DNA from: Bacillota bacterium | Lineage (GTDB): Bacteria > Bacillota > Clostridia > Lachnospirales > Lachnospiraceae | DNA: 21,945 nt | Direction: 5' to 3' | Assembly (NCBI GenBank): GCA_023428885.1 | Contig: JAEYWQ010000039.1 | Span: forward strand, 1 to 21,945 | In this document: one piece after another, positions 8,601-16,895 of the stretch | How positions within the stretch are numbered: position 1 is the stretch's first letter | How the letters are laid out: every line of letters begins with the position of its first letter | Notes under the pieces: generated by a model | Database searches by the model: none | Seen by the model: the letters and a program-made list of their open reading frames with translations, nothing else | Told to the model about the DNA's origin: nothing | Position numbers and translations under genes: made by a program

Positions 8601-8682
8601 TTATCAATAAAGAGAAGTAGGAAGTGACAAATCCTTTATGTCCTAGAAGTGGTAGTACTATGATAAATTTAGGAGGATGAAT

Positions 8683-8991
8683 ATGGTTCAACCAAAGTAT
8701 CATGTATTTATATGCACAAGTTGTAGAATTAACGGTCAGCAAAAGGGGTATTGCTACTCCAAGGGTTCGGTTGATATAGTTCAACGTTTCATGGAAGAGA
8801 TTGAAGATCGTGGTTTATCAGGAGATGTGGTGATTAATAACACTGGTTGTTTTGGAATCTGTGATAAGGGACCGATTGTAGTAGTTTATCCGGAAGGGGT
8901 TTGGTACGGTAAGGTGACCGATGACGATGTGGAACGCATCTTTGATGAACACTTTGAAGCTGGATCTCCGGTAAGAGACCTAATCATTTAG
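8683..8991 (+). CDS. Thioredoxin-like [2Fe-2S] ferredoxin
   Basis: This small acidic protein carries electrons or interacts with nitrogenase; the C. pasteurianum homologue binds the MoFe protein. It has 102 residues, the same length as that protein, and the ligand cysteines fall at the same places: Cys11, Cys14 (CTSC), Cys24, Cys56 and Cys60 (NTGCFGIC). The motif GPIVVVYPEGVWYG is typical of thioredoxin-fold ferredoxins. An in-frame ATG at 8677 directly abuts AGGAGG (8671-8676) and cannot serve well, while ATG 8683 lies 6 bp away and gives the family N-terminus MVQPK. It sits between nifN-B and nifV-omega with gaps of 82 and 92 bp, in which no clear terminator or promoter was found. The electron-transfer partner is not shown by the sequence. 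Confidence 0.95.
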   Translation: MVQPKYHVFICTSCRINGQQKGYCYSKGSVDIVQRFMEEIEDRGLSGDVVINNTGCFGICDKGPIVVVYPEGVWYGKVTDDDVERIFDEHFEAGSPVRDLII

Positions 8992-9083
8992 AGCTAGCGT
9001 TATAAGATGTAGATTCAATCAAGTTAGATGAAGAATTAATATAAAAACATATTATGAATGTAAAAGATAAAGGAGAGTGGTAT

Positions 9084-10067
9084 ATGGTTAGAATCATTGA
9101 TTCTACGATAGCAATGTTAAAAAACTATTTAATCACAAGACAGCAGTTACTGCTGTTTTGTGACTGCATGAAAAAGATTGGAATAGTGGATCTGGAAATA
9201 TCTAAAGTTGCATATGAGACAATGGCCACCTTACCAGAAGGCATTCGTTTCTATCTTTATCTAGATCCATTAGAGCAGTCAAATCGGTTTCCAGGGATTC
9301 ATCGCTTTATTGTACGACAGAAAACGAATATGGAGAATGCGATCAGTGAGTTTCAGCTGAATGACATTAGAGAGTTGGTGAAATTAAAGAATCTAGGGGA
9401 TGTACCATTTCTTCGCATCGTGGGCTTGGATGATTTGATGCTTACCAATTATGAACAGGTCATGAGTGATATCATGTTACAATTGAAAAAAACTCAGATT
9501 AATTTTTGTCCAGAAAATGAGTTTGGCTGTGCCAGCGCCCTAGCAAGTATGTGGGTCTTGCGAGGTGGGACTGAAGTTACCACAAGCTTTGCTCATTATG
9601 GGAATCGGGCTGCTACGGAAGAAGTACTAATGACCTTAAGAATTGCAGCCAGATATAAACCGAATCAGGATTTTACTTCATTTCAAGAAATTAAGAGACT
9701 CGTTGAAGAGATTACTAATATTCCTATGGCTATGAATAAACCCTTGTTGGGAGAAGAGATTTTTCATGTTGAATCTGGAGTTCATGTGGATGGAATCCTG
9801 AAAAATCCATCCAACTATGAAGCATATGTACCTAAGATAGTGGGTCTTGATACTAAGATTGTTATAGGCAAACATTCTGGGCGTTCCTCAGTGATGCAAA
9901 AGCTAAAAGAGAATGGTATTACGCATGTAGATGATCCTATGATTGAAGAGATACTAGAGCAGGTAAAGCTTAAGAGCCTAGATAAGAGAGGGAGTTTAAC
10001 CGACCATGAATTCCTATCACTTGCTAAGGAGGTGATGAGCCATGAAAGAAAGAAGATGGATTGTTGA
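9084..10067 (+). CDS. nifV-omega: Homocitrate synthase omega subunit NifV-omega
   Basis: Homocitrate, the organic ligand of FeMo-co, is made from acetyl-CoA and 2-oxoglutarate. In clostridia the synthase is split, and this is the subunit carrying the C-terminal part: GEEIFHVESGVHVDGILKNP and VIGKHSGRSSV match the lid and regulatory-linker region of NifV/LeuA-type enzymes. The first ~200 residues are a degenerate TIM barrel: DSTIAML stands where DTTLRDG is expected, and FAHYGNRAATEEV where GIGERSGN is expected. It should therefore lack its own catalytic centre and need NifV-alpha. The start at 9084 is chosen because AAGGAGAG lies about 8 bp upstream; an ATG at 9054 has no such site. The product is 327 residues. 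Its end overlaps the nifV-alpha start by 26 bp. Confidence 0.92.
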   Translation: MVRIIDSTIAMLKNYLITRQQLLLFCDCMKKIGIVDLEISKVAYETMATLPEGIRFYLYLDPLEQSNRFPGIHRFIVRQKTNMENAISEFQLNDIRELVKLKNLGDVPFLRIVGLDDLMLTNYEQVMSDIMLQLKKTQINFCPENEFGCASALASMWVLRGGTEVTTSFAHYGNRAATEEVLMTLRIAARYKPNQDFTSFQEIKRLVEEITNIPMAMNKPLLGEEIFHVESGVHVDGILKNPSNYEAYVPKIVGLDTKIVIGKHSGRSSVMQKLKENGITHVDDPMIEEILEQVKLKSLDKRGSLTDHEFLSLAKEVMSHERKKMDC

Positions 10068-10887
10068 CACTACATTAAGGGACGGAGAGCAAAGACCTGG
10101 AATATGTTACCGTCCAGAAGATAAATTGTTTATCGCTTCTGTTCTGGATGCCTTGCATGTCTATGAAATTGAAGCTGGATCCCCCTGTCTAGGGAAGAAT
10201 GAATGTGATGGAATTCGGAAAATTGTAGAGAATAAGAAACATTCCTTAGTATCTGTGTGGAGCCGTATGAACATAAATGATATAAAAGTAGCAATGGATT
10301 GTAGCCCAGATGTGATACATATTGGGGCTCCAGTTTCCTATGTCCAGATTTATAGTAAGTTAAAAAAGAATAAAAGCTGGATGATTAAGACTCTATGTGA
10401 GTGTATCGAGTTGGTGCAATCGAAGAACATTGCAGTGACTGTTGGATTTGAAGATGCATCTCGGGCTGATATTGGGTTTTTAATTACGCTGGCTAAAAAA
10501 CTTCATGAGTATAAGACAACGATTCGGCTGTCAGATACTGTGGGAGTGATGACACCTGATCGTACAAAAGCCATGGTGGAGGAGTTGATATTACATGCAT
10601 GTGCCAAGATCGAAATTCATGTGCATAATGATCTAGGTATGGCAGTAGCCAACTCTTTAGAAGCTGCTAAAGCAGGTGCAAAATATGTGGATTGTACCTT
10701 GTTTGGAATTGGGGAGAGAAGTGGTAATTGCAATTTTTATGATTTCGTTAAAATAGGGCAACAGATCTTTGATCTTGATATGGAAGCACATCATGTTGCC
10801 AAAGCCGAACAGCGCGTCAGGGAATGGTTTGTTAGGGCTGGAAAGGAGTATGACTATGCTAGAACAAATTGCGGTATTACAAGATGA
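10042..10887 (+). CDS. nifV-alpha: Homocitrate synthase alpha subunit NifV-alpha
   Basis: This is the catalytic HMGL-type TIM-barrel half of the split homocitrate synthase, 281 residues. It carries the signature DTTLRDGEQ (Arg13, Asp14), the metal-binding His193 and His195 in HVHND, and GIGERSGNCN. It ends soon after the barrel and lacks the C-terminal domain of full-length NifV (about 380 residues), which NifV-omega supplies in trans. The start is preceded by AAGGAGGTGA 9 bp away, inside the end of nifV-omega, so the two are probably translated together. The gene order omega then alpha equals that of C. pasteurianum. A related acyltransferase such as an isopropylmalate synthase half is less likely given the nif context. 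Confidence 0.93.
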   Translation: MKERRWIVDTTLRDGEQRPGICYRPEDKLFIASVLDALHVYEIEAGSPCLGKNECDGIRKIVENKKHSLVSVWSRMNINDIKVAMDCSPDVIHIGAPVSYVQIYSKLKKNKSWMIKTLCECIELVQSKNIAVTVGFEDASRADIGFLITLAKKLHEYKTTIRLSDTVGVMTPDRTKAMVEELILHACAKIEIHVHNDLGMAVANSLEAAKAGAKYVDCTLFGIGERSGNCNFYDFVKIGQQIFDLDMEAHHVAKAEQRVREWFVRAGKEYDYARTNCGITR

Positions 10888-12448
10888 CGAGGGAAATTTA
10901 GCGAACCTAAATGATGTTGTTAAGGTAAGCATCTATGAAGAAACCAAAGGATTGACGCCAATAGGAGAATTTAGTGTAGCTAAGGTGATTAAGACCACGA
11001 AGGGATTACGTGACTTTTCAGAGTACTTAAGTAATCGGTTAGGAAACTGTAAACTTATATTAGGAAGATTGTTAACAGGAATCTTCTTTCAAACCATGAC
11101 AAAAAAAGGGTTCACCTTACTAGAGGCTAACTCCTATGATAATACCTTACTTGAGGTCATATTCACTGAACGAAAAAAGAAATCGGAGAAATATCACGAA
11201 ACTTTGCCCATTGTACCTAAAAAACCTGAGCCGATAGATCAAGTAGGAAATTACTATTTTGATTTTTATCAACTACAGAAGCGTCATCCAGAGATTACTT
11301 CAAAAAAAGCACTGCTTCCTTTCTTAAGCCATGAAGTCTTTGTATCCTTAACTTTAATATGTAATCACATCATGCCTTGGTTAGATGTTTTTTGTGAGGG
11401 ACATAATCTGACATATCATTCAAAACGTAAGGATGGCTTATATCATGTTATTATAACACATATAAGAGATAAGCAGGAATTAGTAACAAAGTATGGTTCT
11501 TTAAAGGGTTACGTATCTGAAGTTTACTACTCCTATCACCAGCTAAAGGAACTTATGTTAACACAAAGAAATATGTTAACAACACCTTATGGAATATTAG
11601 TACCAAAGTACCAGATGACAAACCAACGGGATAAGTTCAGGAATTCCCTGTCTTTTTATCCAAATGGAAACTTAAAAAGTATTTACCTAGAAGAGAGAAT
11701 TAGCGTAGAAAGCTCCGTTGGGAAAGTCAAAGCTGAGTTTTTAACCTTTTATGAAGATGGAGGGATTCATCGTATCTTTCCCAAGTATGGACAGATCAGT
11801 GGATACTGGTCGGAAGAGAATGAATATGAACAGGAAACAGAGTACAGGTTAGAATTGAGTCCTTGTACGATCACAAATAAAATAACAAGTTTTACTTTCT
11901 ATCCTCAACAAGAATTAGAAGCAGTTACAATTTTGAGCACAGAAACGCTTTTCATTGATACACCGATTGGAAGAATCCAGGGTAGACATGGTTGCGCTTT
12001 ATATAGAAATGGTAAAATAAAATCAATGGAACCAGCTAGTCCAACAAAGATTTCAACCGTTTTTGGATTAGCAACGGTCTATGATACACAAGCCCTAGCC
12101 ATGAATGCAGAAAAGAATTCCCTAGAGTTTGATGAAGAGGGAGCTCTAGTTGGTATGGCTGTTGTTGGAGAGTCGCTTCAGATCCTAGGGGAAGATGGAG
12201 ATATGGTTTATTCACCAATGATACAGCCTAGCCGTATAGATCCAGAGCAATTAGAGCTTCTTCCATTGTATATTACACTTACTTCAAAATATCTCTTGAT
12301 ACGAAATATTGCTAGGCAGGAATATAAATTTGATAGAAAGGACCATAGGTTTTTGTTCATACCATTTACATCATATTGTAATAGCCTGGTCACAGGAGCT
12401 TGCAGTAGCTGCAGCGGTTGCAATGGTTGCAGTGGTATTAAGAGCTAG
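10856..12448 (+). CDS. AnfO-like protein with YwqK-type repeats and a CxxCxxCxxC tail
   Basis: This 530-residue protein closes the nif operon. Its first ~210 residues resemble AnfO, an accessory protein of Fe-only nitrogenase of unknown mechanism: MLEQIAVLQDDEGNLANL, then GNCKLILGRLLTGIFFQTM and GFTLLEAN, and a second part with PEITSKKALLPFL and CNHIMPWLD. From about 260 to 460 come repeats like those of MORN_2/YwqK proteins (SLSFYPNGNLKS, FLTFYEDGGIHRIFP, ALYRNGKIKSMEP). The C-terminus has four evenly spaced cysteines, 516, 519, 522 and 525, with Cys508 nearby, suggesting metal or Fe-S binding. The start at 10856 is 7 bp from AAGGAG; ATG 10850 is too close. It overlaps nifV-alpha by 32 bp, so a nif-related role is likely. 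The AnfO assignment is from memory of the family, and the function is unknown. Confidence 0.7.
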   Translation: MLEQIAVLQDDEGNLANLNDVVKVSIYEETKGLTPIGEFSVAKVIKTTKGLRDFSEYLSNRLGNCKLILGRLLTGIFFQTMTKKGFTLLEANSYDNTLLEVIFTERKKKSEKYHETLPIVPKKPEPIDQVGNYYFDFYQLQKRHPEITSKKALLPFLSHEVFVSLTLICNHIMPWLDVFCEGHNLTYHSKRKDGLYHVIITHIRDKQELVTKYGSLKGYVSEVYYSYHQLKELMLTQRNMLTTPYGILVPKYQMTNQRDKFRNSLSFYPNGNLKSIYLEERISVESSVGKVKAEFLTFYEDGGIHRIFPKYGQISGYWSEENEYEQETEYRLELSPCTITNKITSFTFYPQQELEAVTILSTETLFIDTPIGRIQGRHGCALYRNGKIKSMEPASPTKISTVFGLATVYDTQALAMNAEKNSLEFDEEGALVGMAVVGESLQILGEDGDMVYSPMIQPSRIDPEQLELLPLYITLTSKYLLIRNIARQEYKFDRKDHRFLFIPFTSYCNSLVTGACSSCSGCNGCSGIKS

Positions 12449-12477
12449 AAGCTAAAGTATAGCGGTATTCTTTTTTG

Positions 12478-12506
12478 TTGCACGTTCTTATTTTTAATTA
12501 TATAAT
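12478..12506 (+). promoter_or_regulatory. Sigma-A-type promoter before the GGDEF-like gene
   Basis: TTGCAC (12478-12483) and TATAAT (12501-12506) are 17 bp apart, a near-consensus housekeeping promoter. Transcription would start near 12513, about 17 bp before the ATG at 12530, with the GGAGGGAGA ribosome site in the leader. The promoter separates this unit from the nif operon. No strong terminator was found between 12448 and the promoter, so some read-through from nif is possible. Confidence 0.8.
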
Positions 12507-12529
12507 GACTTATAATTGGAGGGAGAGAC

Positions 12530-14143
12530 ATGGAGCAAAAAAAAATAACGCAGGGTTATCTTTTATTAGCATTACTTGTCGTAAGTTTTATAGCTTATGT
12601 AAGCCTAACATTTCATAATACGGAAAAAAACAGTTATCAGTGGGATGACATTGTACAGTTGAATGATCATTGGACCTATGAGGATGCAGCTGGAAATCAA
12701 ACAGAGGTCAATTTGCCAATTAAGGAAAAGACGAAGGCTAATACCACCTACCGCCTAATTAACCAGTTACCCAAAAGCTGGGTAACTGGTAGTGCTTTAT
12801 GTTTTAAAAGTGATCATCTATTGGTCAATGTATTCATTCAAGGAAAGGAAGTATATTCCCTTCAAGTGGATAAACATAGTACCATTGGTAAGTCACCTGG
12901 TTTTTCCTATGTGTTTGTCCCCTTGACCAATGATATGTTCGGACAGAGAATTGAGATTGAGTATACCGCCGTATACTCTGGTTCTTCCTTTCATATAAGT
13001 AAGTTTATACTAGGTGAGAAATCAACGATTATTACAGGGATTTTAAGAGATCATGCTATAGATTTATTTCTATGTGCCTTTAGCCTTTGTCTAGGCATAC
13101 TATTTATTATTACATACCTTATAAAGAAAAAAACTCATGAGATGAATAAGAGTCTCTTATATCTTGGAATTTATACAATTCCATTGTCTGTTTGGTCCTT
13201 ATCAGAAACTCAGACCTTACAGTTTTTCTTTCAGAATATTTATTCCTTACAGTATGTTACATACCTTGCATTAATCATGTGTCCAATACCATTTTTGCTT
13301 TATTATAATCAACAACATTCAATTCCTGAGAATATAGCATCTAAAGTTATCAGTGGAGTCTGTTTGTTGACTGCATTCCTTTGTCTTATCTTACAAGCGT
13401 TTGGTGTGGTTGATTTGCCAGATATGTTAATCTTTATTCATGCTTGTGTAATCTTGGTTGTAGGTTATGCTTTCTTTCATTATGTACGCGAGTTCATACG
13501 TGATCGGCACAGGTATCGGAAAATAAGTTATACAGGTGTGAGCATGGTAACCTTGTTAGTTTGTTCTACGATAGACTTGTATCGATATTATTTTAAAGAA
13601 AATGAGGATTACGCAAAGTTTTCAAGAGTTGCTTTTCTTATTTATTTGGGATGTACTGGTTTGGGAATGATCTTTCGTTCGGTTCAGATTGATCGGACGA
13701 ATAAGAAGTTGGAGCAATTAGCTTATATTGATTATGAAACTGGTGTTTCGAATCGATCAGCATTTCTTAAGTATGTGGAAGAGACGGTAGAAGAAACACT
13801 GGCATTGGCAGTTGTGGAGGTGTTAGAATTAAAGGAGATAACTTCTTCGTTTGGAACAGTAGGTAAAAGTGAGGTTATAAAAAGTGCGGCTAAGATGGTC
13901 CAGGTAGCATTTGGTAATCATGGAAAGATCTTTCGTATTACGGAAGCACAGTTTCTAGTCGTATTGGATGCTGAGGATCGAAAATCCTACCAATCTTGTA
14001 TGGAAATTCTAAATAAACGAGTACAGAATTCTAACAAAAGTAGAGGAATCAAATTCTATATGGGAGATAACTATATTCTCTATCATAAAGATGGAAATAT
14101 TACAATTGATACGATACTAAAAGAGCTAGAATTCAAAAATTGA
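12530..14143 (+). CDS. Membrane sensor protein with degenerate GGDEF domain
   Basis: The 537-residue protein has an N-terminal membrane helix (about 9-27), an external beta-rich region (about 28-165) and a block of hydrophobic helices (about 171-385) resembling 7TMR-DISM receptors. The cytoplasmic C-terminal part is GGDEF-like. It opens with AYIDYETGVSNRSAF (398-412), the usual LTxLxNR entry motif, but the signature GGDEF is replaced by RITEAQF (469-475), and the conserved active-site residues are missing. It is unlikely to make cyclic-di-GMP and may act as a ligand-sensing or protein-binding module. It starts right after a strong promoter with a good ribosome site and is followed after 30 bp by a lipoprotein gene. 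The ligand is unknown. Alternative: a diguanylate cyclase relative that kept only GTP or c-di-GMP binding, which the sequence does not settle. Confidence 0.75.
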   Translation: MEQKKITQGYLLLALLVVSFIAYVSLTFHNTEKNSYQWDDIVQLNDHWTYEDAAGNQTEVNLPIKEKTKANTTYRLINQLPKSWVTGSALCFKSDHLLVNVFIQGKEVYSLQVDKHSTIGKSPGFSYVFVPLTNDMFGQRIEIEYTAVYSGSSFHISKFILGEKSTIITGILRDHAIDLFLCAFSLCLGILFIITYLIKKKTHEMNKSLLYLGIYTIPLSVWSLSETQTLQFFFQNIYSLQYVTYLALIMCPIPFLLYYNQQHSIPENIASKVISGVCLLTAFLCLILQAFGVVDLPDMLIFIHACVILVVGYAFFHYVREFIRDRHRYRKISYTGVSMVTLLVCSTIDLYRYYFKENEDYAKFSRVAFLIYLGCTGLGMIFRSVQIDRTNKKLEQLAYIDYETGVSNRSAFLKYVEETVEETLALAVVEVLELKEITSSFGTVGKSEVIKSAAKMVQVAFGNHGKIFRITEAQFLVVLDAEDRKSYQSCMEILNKRVQNSNKSRGIKFYMGDNYILYHKDGNITIDTILKELEFKN

Positions 14144-14173
14144 GAAAAGTTGATTTGCTAGTAAGGAGAACAT

Positions 14174-15427
14174 ATGAAATTTCGATATAAATTATTAACT
14201 ATTACAGTAGCTGCATCTCTGTCTTTTGGGGGCTGTGGCCTATCTGGTGCGAATCGAGCTTATAGTAATGCATTGGATGCCTATGAGGAGCAGGATTATG
14301 AGGCAGCAAGTGAATACTTTATAAAAGCGATAAATGCAAATAAAGACAAAGCAGAATATCACATTGATTACGGCTTTAACTTAATCAACTTAAAGAATTA
14401 TTCTCAAGCCCGAGAACAATTTGAATATGTGATATCAGATAAGGAAATTACTATGGTGAAAGAAAATAACAAGAAGGCTTACCGTGGTATAGGAATCTCT
14501 TATCTGATGGAAGGAAAATATAATGAGGCGATTATCAATTTTGACAAAGCAATGTTAATCACCGAAGCAAAAGATTTGGATCTAGACCTGCTATTTTACA
14601 AGGCTAGTGCCCTAGAACAGATGAATAACTACGAGGAAGCAGCTAAAATTTATACAGAGCTTATAGAATTAAAGGAAAAGGATGCAGCTCTTTATAGTGC
14701 AAGAGCAAATGCCTATCGTTTGCTTGGTGAATATGAGTTAAGTATTGAAGATTATGATAAAGCATTAGACATTTCGCCTAAAGTGTTTCATTTATATCTT
14801 GGCAAATTTGCATCACTAAAAGAGCTTGCCAAAGAGGAAGAAGCAAAAGCGGTGTTAGAACAAGCGGCACAACTAAAGATTGATGGTGATTATGATAAGT
14901 ATGAGTTGGCGAAAATACATTTTTACCAAGAGAAGTATGAGCTTGCACTGAATGAGTTCAATGTGGCAATTGAGAAAGGGTTTACCCAAGGCTATTATTT
15001 TTTGGGGGAGATGAATCTTATGAATCAAGATTATTTAGGTGCCCTAGCCCAGTTTGATGCTTATATTAACGCTGGGAATCAAGAGTTTGGATTACTCTAT
15101 AACCAGATGTTAACTTGTTATTTGCAGACGGGTAATTTAGAGAAAGCTAAAATTTATCTTGATAAGGTTAAGCAGGTAAATGATGCCTCAATACAGGATC
15201 AAGTAAGCAAAAATGAAATTATATATCTTGAGAAAACAGGTGAATATGCGGCTGCATATTCATTGATGACCTCTTATGTTGAAAAATATCCAGAGGATGA
15301 GGGGGCAAAGAAGGATTATTATTTCTTAAAGACCAGGCTAGAAGGAGCTGGTCAAACTGCTACAGGGATCGATTCGAAACCGGAGGATGATAACTCTGAA
15401 GATAATACAAGCGTAGTGAAACCATAG
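14174..15427 (+). CDS. TPR-repeat lipoprotein
   Basis: A 417-residue secreted lipoprotein is predicted. Residues 1-20 form a short signal peptide (MKFRYKLLTI then a hydrophobic core) ending at a lipobox-like SFGGC, with Cys21 as the lipidated residue; Phe at -3 is less usual. The mature part is a chain of tetratricopeptide repeats, for example ALDAYEEQDYEAASEYFIKA and YRLLGEYELSIEDYDKALDI, covering about residues 25-385. The last ~30 residues are acidic and disordered (SKPEDDNSEDN). TPR proteins are protein-protein scaffolds; the partner is unknown. The gene sits 30 bp after the membrane GGDEF-like gene with AAGGAG before the start, so both are likely co-transcribed and may act together at the outer face of the membrane. 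That link is an inference. Confidence 0.85.
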   Translation: MKFRYKLLTITVAASLSFGGCGLSGANRAYSNALDAYEEQDYEAASEYFIKAINANKDKAEYHIDYGFNLINLKNYSQAREQFEYVISDKEITMVKENNKKAYRGIGISYLMEGKYNEAIINFDKAMLITEAKDLDLDLLFYKASALEQMNNYEEAAKIYTELIELKEKDAALYSARANAYRLLGEYELSIEDYDKALDISPKVFHLYLGKFASLKELAKEEEAKAVLEQAAQLKIDGDYDKYELAKIHFYQEKYELALNEFNVAIEKGFTQGYYFLGEMNLMNQDYLGALAQFDAYINAGNQEFGLLYNQMLTCYLQTGNLEKAKIYLDKVKQVNDASIQDQVSKNEIIYLEKTGEYAAAYSLMTSYVEKYPEDEGAKKDYYFLKTRLEGAGQTATGIDSKPEDDNSEDNTSVVKP

Positions 15428-15460
15428 GTTTCGGCTTTGGTAGGAAAGGTAAGGTAATGT

Positions 15461-16720
15461 ATGGCAGAATTATATGAGATAAAAGAAGAAATGGAGCGGG
15501 TGATTCTTGTAGCTGTGTCGGAACGGGATGGTGATGATACGAAAGAATCCGTGGATGAATTAGAGGAATTAGTTAAGACTGCGGGTGCTATTACAGTTGC
15601 AAAGGTAATACAAAATCGTGAGAAAGTACACCCAGGTACTTATGTTGGTAAGGGAAAAATCGATGAGATTGCAAATTTAGCCTTTGACTTGAATGCAACT
15701 GGAATCATATGTGATGACGAATTAAGTCCTGCTCAACTTAAGAATCTAGAAGATGCTCTTCAGATGAAGGTCATGGATCGAACGATGATTATTTTAGACA
15801 TTTTCGCACAACATGCAAGCACTAAGGAAGGTAAGATTCAAGTAGAATTAGCCCAATTAAAATATAGATCCACACGCTTAATTGGTATGAGAAACTCTCT
15901 CTCCAGATTAGGCGGTGGTATAGGGACTAGAGGTCCTGGTGAGAAGAAGCTGGAGATTGATCGAAGATTAATTAAAGATCGAATCACCCAGCTTAATCAT
16001 GAGCTGAATGATATTAAGAAGAACCGAGAAGTAGCGAGACAACAGCGTTCAAGAAATCCAGTTCCGGTGGCCGCAATTGTTGGTTATACCAATGCGGGTA
16101 AATCTACCTTGCTAAACTATTTAACCCAGGCAGGGGTGTTGGAGGCTAATATGTTGTTTGCGACACTGGATCCAACCACGAGAAATCTGGTATTGGAAAG
16201 TGGCCAGCAGCTGCTTGTGACAGATACTGTAGGATTTATTCGAAAATTACCTCATCATTTGATTGATGCATTCCGCTCTACCTTAGAGGAAGCAAAGTAT
16301 GCAGATATTATCTTACATGTTGTGGATGCTTCCAACCCTTCTGCATATAAACAGATGCATATCGTATATGAGACCTTAAAACAACTAGAGGTTACAGATA
16401 AGGTAGTTATTACTGCTTTCAATAAGCAGGATTTAGTAGAAGAAAAAGAAGCAATGAAGGATTTAAAGGCAGATAAAACTGTCAAAATATCAGCAAAAAG
16501 CGGTGAGGGGATCAAGGAATTACAAGATGTATTGGAAGAAGTTCTCAAAGACCGAAAGGTATATCTTGAGCATACATTTTCCTACCAAGATGCTGGTTAT
16601 ATTCAGACCATTAGAAAATATGGTCAGTTGCTTTCCGAGGAATATACTGAGGGTGGCATCCTAGTAAAAGCATATATACCAAAAGAAATATCCGAGACTA
16701 TCTTATCAAACTTAAGATAA
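15461..16720 (+). CDS. hflX: Ribosome-associated GTPase HflX
   Basis: HflX is a GTPase that binds the 50S subunit and splits stalled ribosomes under stress. The 419-residue protein has the N-terminal HflX domain (TYVGKGKIDEI, then MDRTMIILDIFAQHASTKEGK), the glycine-rich GGGIGTRGPGEKKLE segment, and a G domain: G1 GYTNAGKST (208-216), G3 DTVGF (255-259) and G4 NKQD (321-324), followed by SAKSGEG as G5. The order and spacing are those of the family. The gene lies 33 bp after the TPR lipoprotein gene; no separate promoter is seen, so it is probably the last gene of that unit, which ends at a hairpin terminator 76 bp downstream. Its ribosome site, AGGAAAGGTAAGG, is weaker than those of the nif genes. 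Confidence 0.96.
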   Translation: MAELYEIKEEMERVILVAVSERDGDDTKESVDELEELVKTAGAITVAKVIQNREKVHPGTYVGKGKIDEIANLAFDLNATGIICDDELSPAQLKNLEDALQMKVMDRTMIILDIFAQHASTKEGKIQVELAQLKYRSTRLIGMRNSLSRLGGGIGTRGPGEKKLEIDRRLIKDRITQLNHELNDIKKNREVARQQRSRNPVPVAAIVGYTNAGKSTLLNYLTQAGVLEANMLFATLDPTTRNLVLESGQQLLVTDTVGFIRKLPHHLIDAFRSTLEEAKYADIILHVVDASNPSAYKQMHIVYETLKQLEVTDKVVITAFNKQDLVEEKEAMKDLKADKTVKISAKSGEGIKELQDVLEEVLKDRKVYLEHTFSYQDAGYIQTIRKYGQLLSEEYTEGGILVKAYIPKEISETILSNLR

Positions 16721-16795
16721 GGGATGAATAAATAACTTTATATATGATTATTTTTGATATATATGAATGATTTAAAATTACATTATTTTACAAAT

Positions 16796-16836
16796 ATCGC
16801 TGAAATGCTGAAATATAGCACCTTTCAGCGATTTTT
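16796..16836 (+). terminator. Intrinsic terminator after hflX
   Basis: ATCGCTGAAA (16796-16805) pairs perfectly with TTTCAGCGAT (16823-16832), with an inner TGCT/AGCA pairing, and a run of Ts follows. It closes the unit ending in hflX and stands directly before the NrdR-like boxes of the next gene. The 75 bp before it (16721-16795) are AT-rich and show nothing else. Confidence 0.88.
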
Positions 16837-16842
16837 AATAAA

Positions 16843-16889
16843 ACACAATATATTGTGGTAGGACTAAAAGCTCAAAATATATATTGTAG
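16843..16889 (+). promoter_or_regulatory. Pair of NrdR boxes upstream of nrdD
   Basis: Box 1 (16843-16858) reads ACACAATATATTGTGG, matching 15 of 16 positions of the NrdR consensus acaCwAtATaTwGtgt, with a perfect 14-bp palindrome inside. Box 2 (16874-16889), AAAATATATATTGTAG, matches 12 of 16. Their starts are 31 bp apart, the three-helical-turn spacing usual for NrdR box pairs. They end 6 bp before the -35 element of the nrdD promoter, so NrdR bound with ATP/dATP should repress nrdD. The nrdR gene itself is not in the window. Confidence 0.85.
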
Positions 16890-16895
16890 TTTTTC

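Noticed and set aside
8677..8682. Upstream in-frame ATG for the ferredoxin
   Set aside because: It directly abuts the ribosome site. The ATG at 8683 gives a 102-residue product with ligand cysteines at the same numbers as the C. pasteurianum protein.
9014..9042. Possible promoter before nifV-omega (TTCAAT-N17-TAATAT)
   Set aside because: Only 3 of 6 and 4 of 6 consensus matches in AT-rich DNA; not distinguishable from chance.
10769..10855. N-terminal extension of the AnfO-like protein into nifV-alpha
   Set aside because: The extension would read through conserved nifV-alpha coding sequence in another frame and has no ribosome site; AAGGAG precedes 10856.
12449..12477. Possible terminator after the nif operon
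   Set aside because: Only a 4-bp stem (GCTA/TAGC) is seen, several bases before a T-run, too weak to call.
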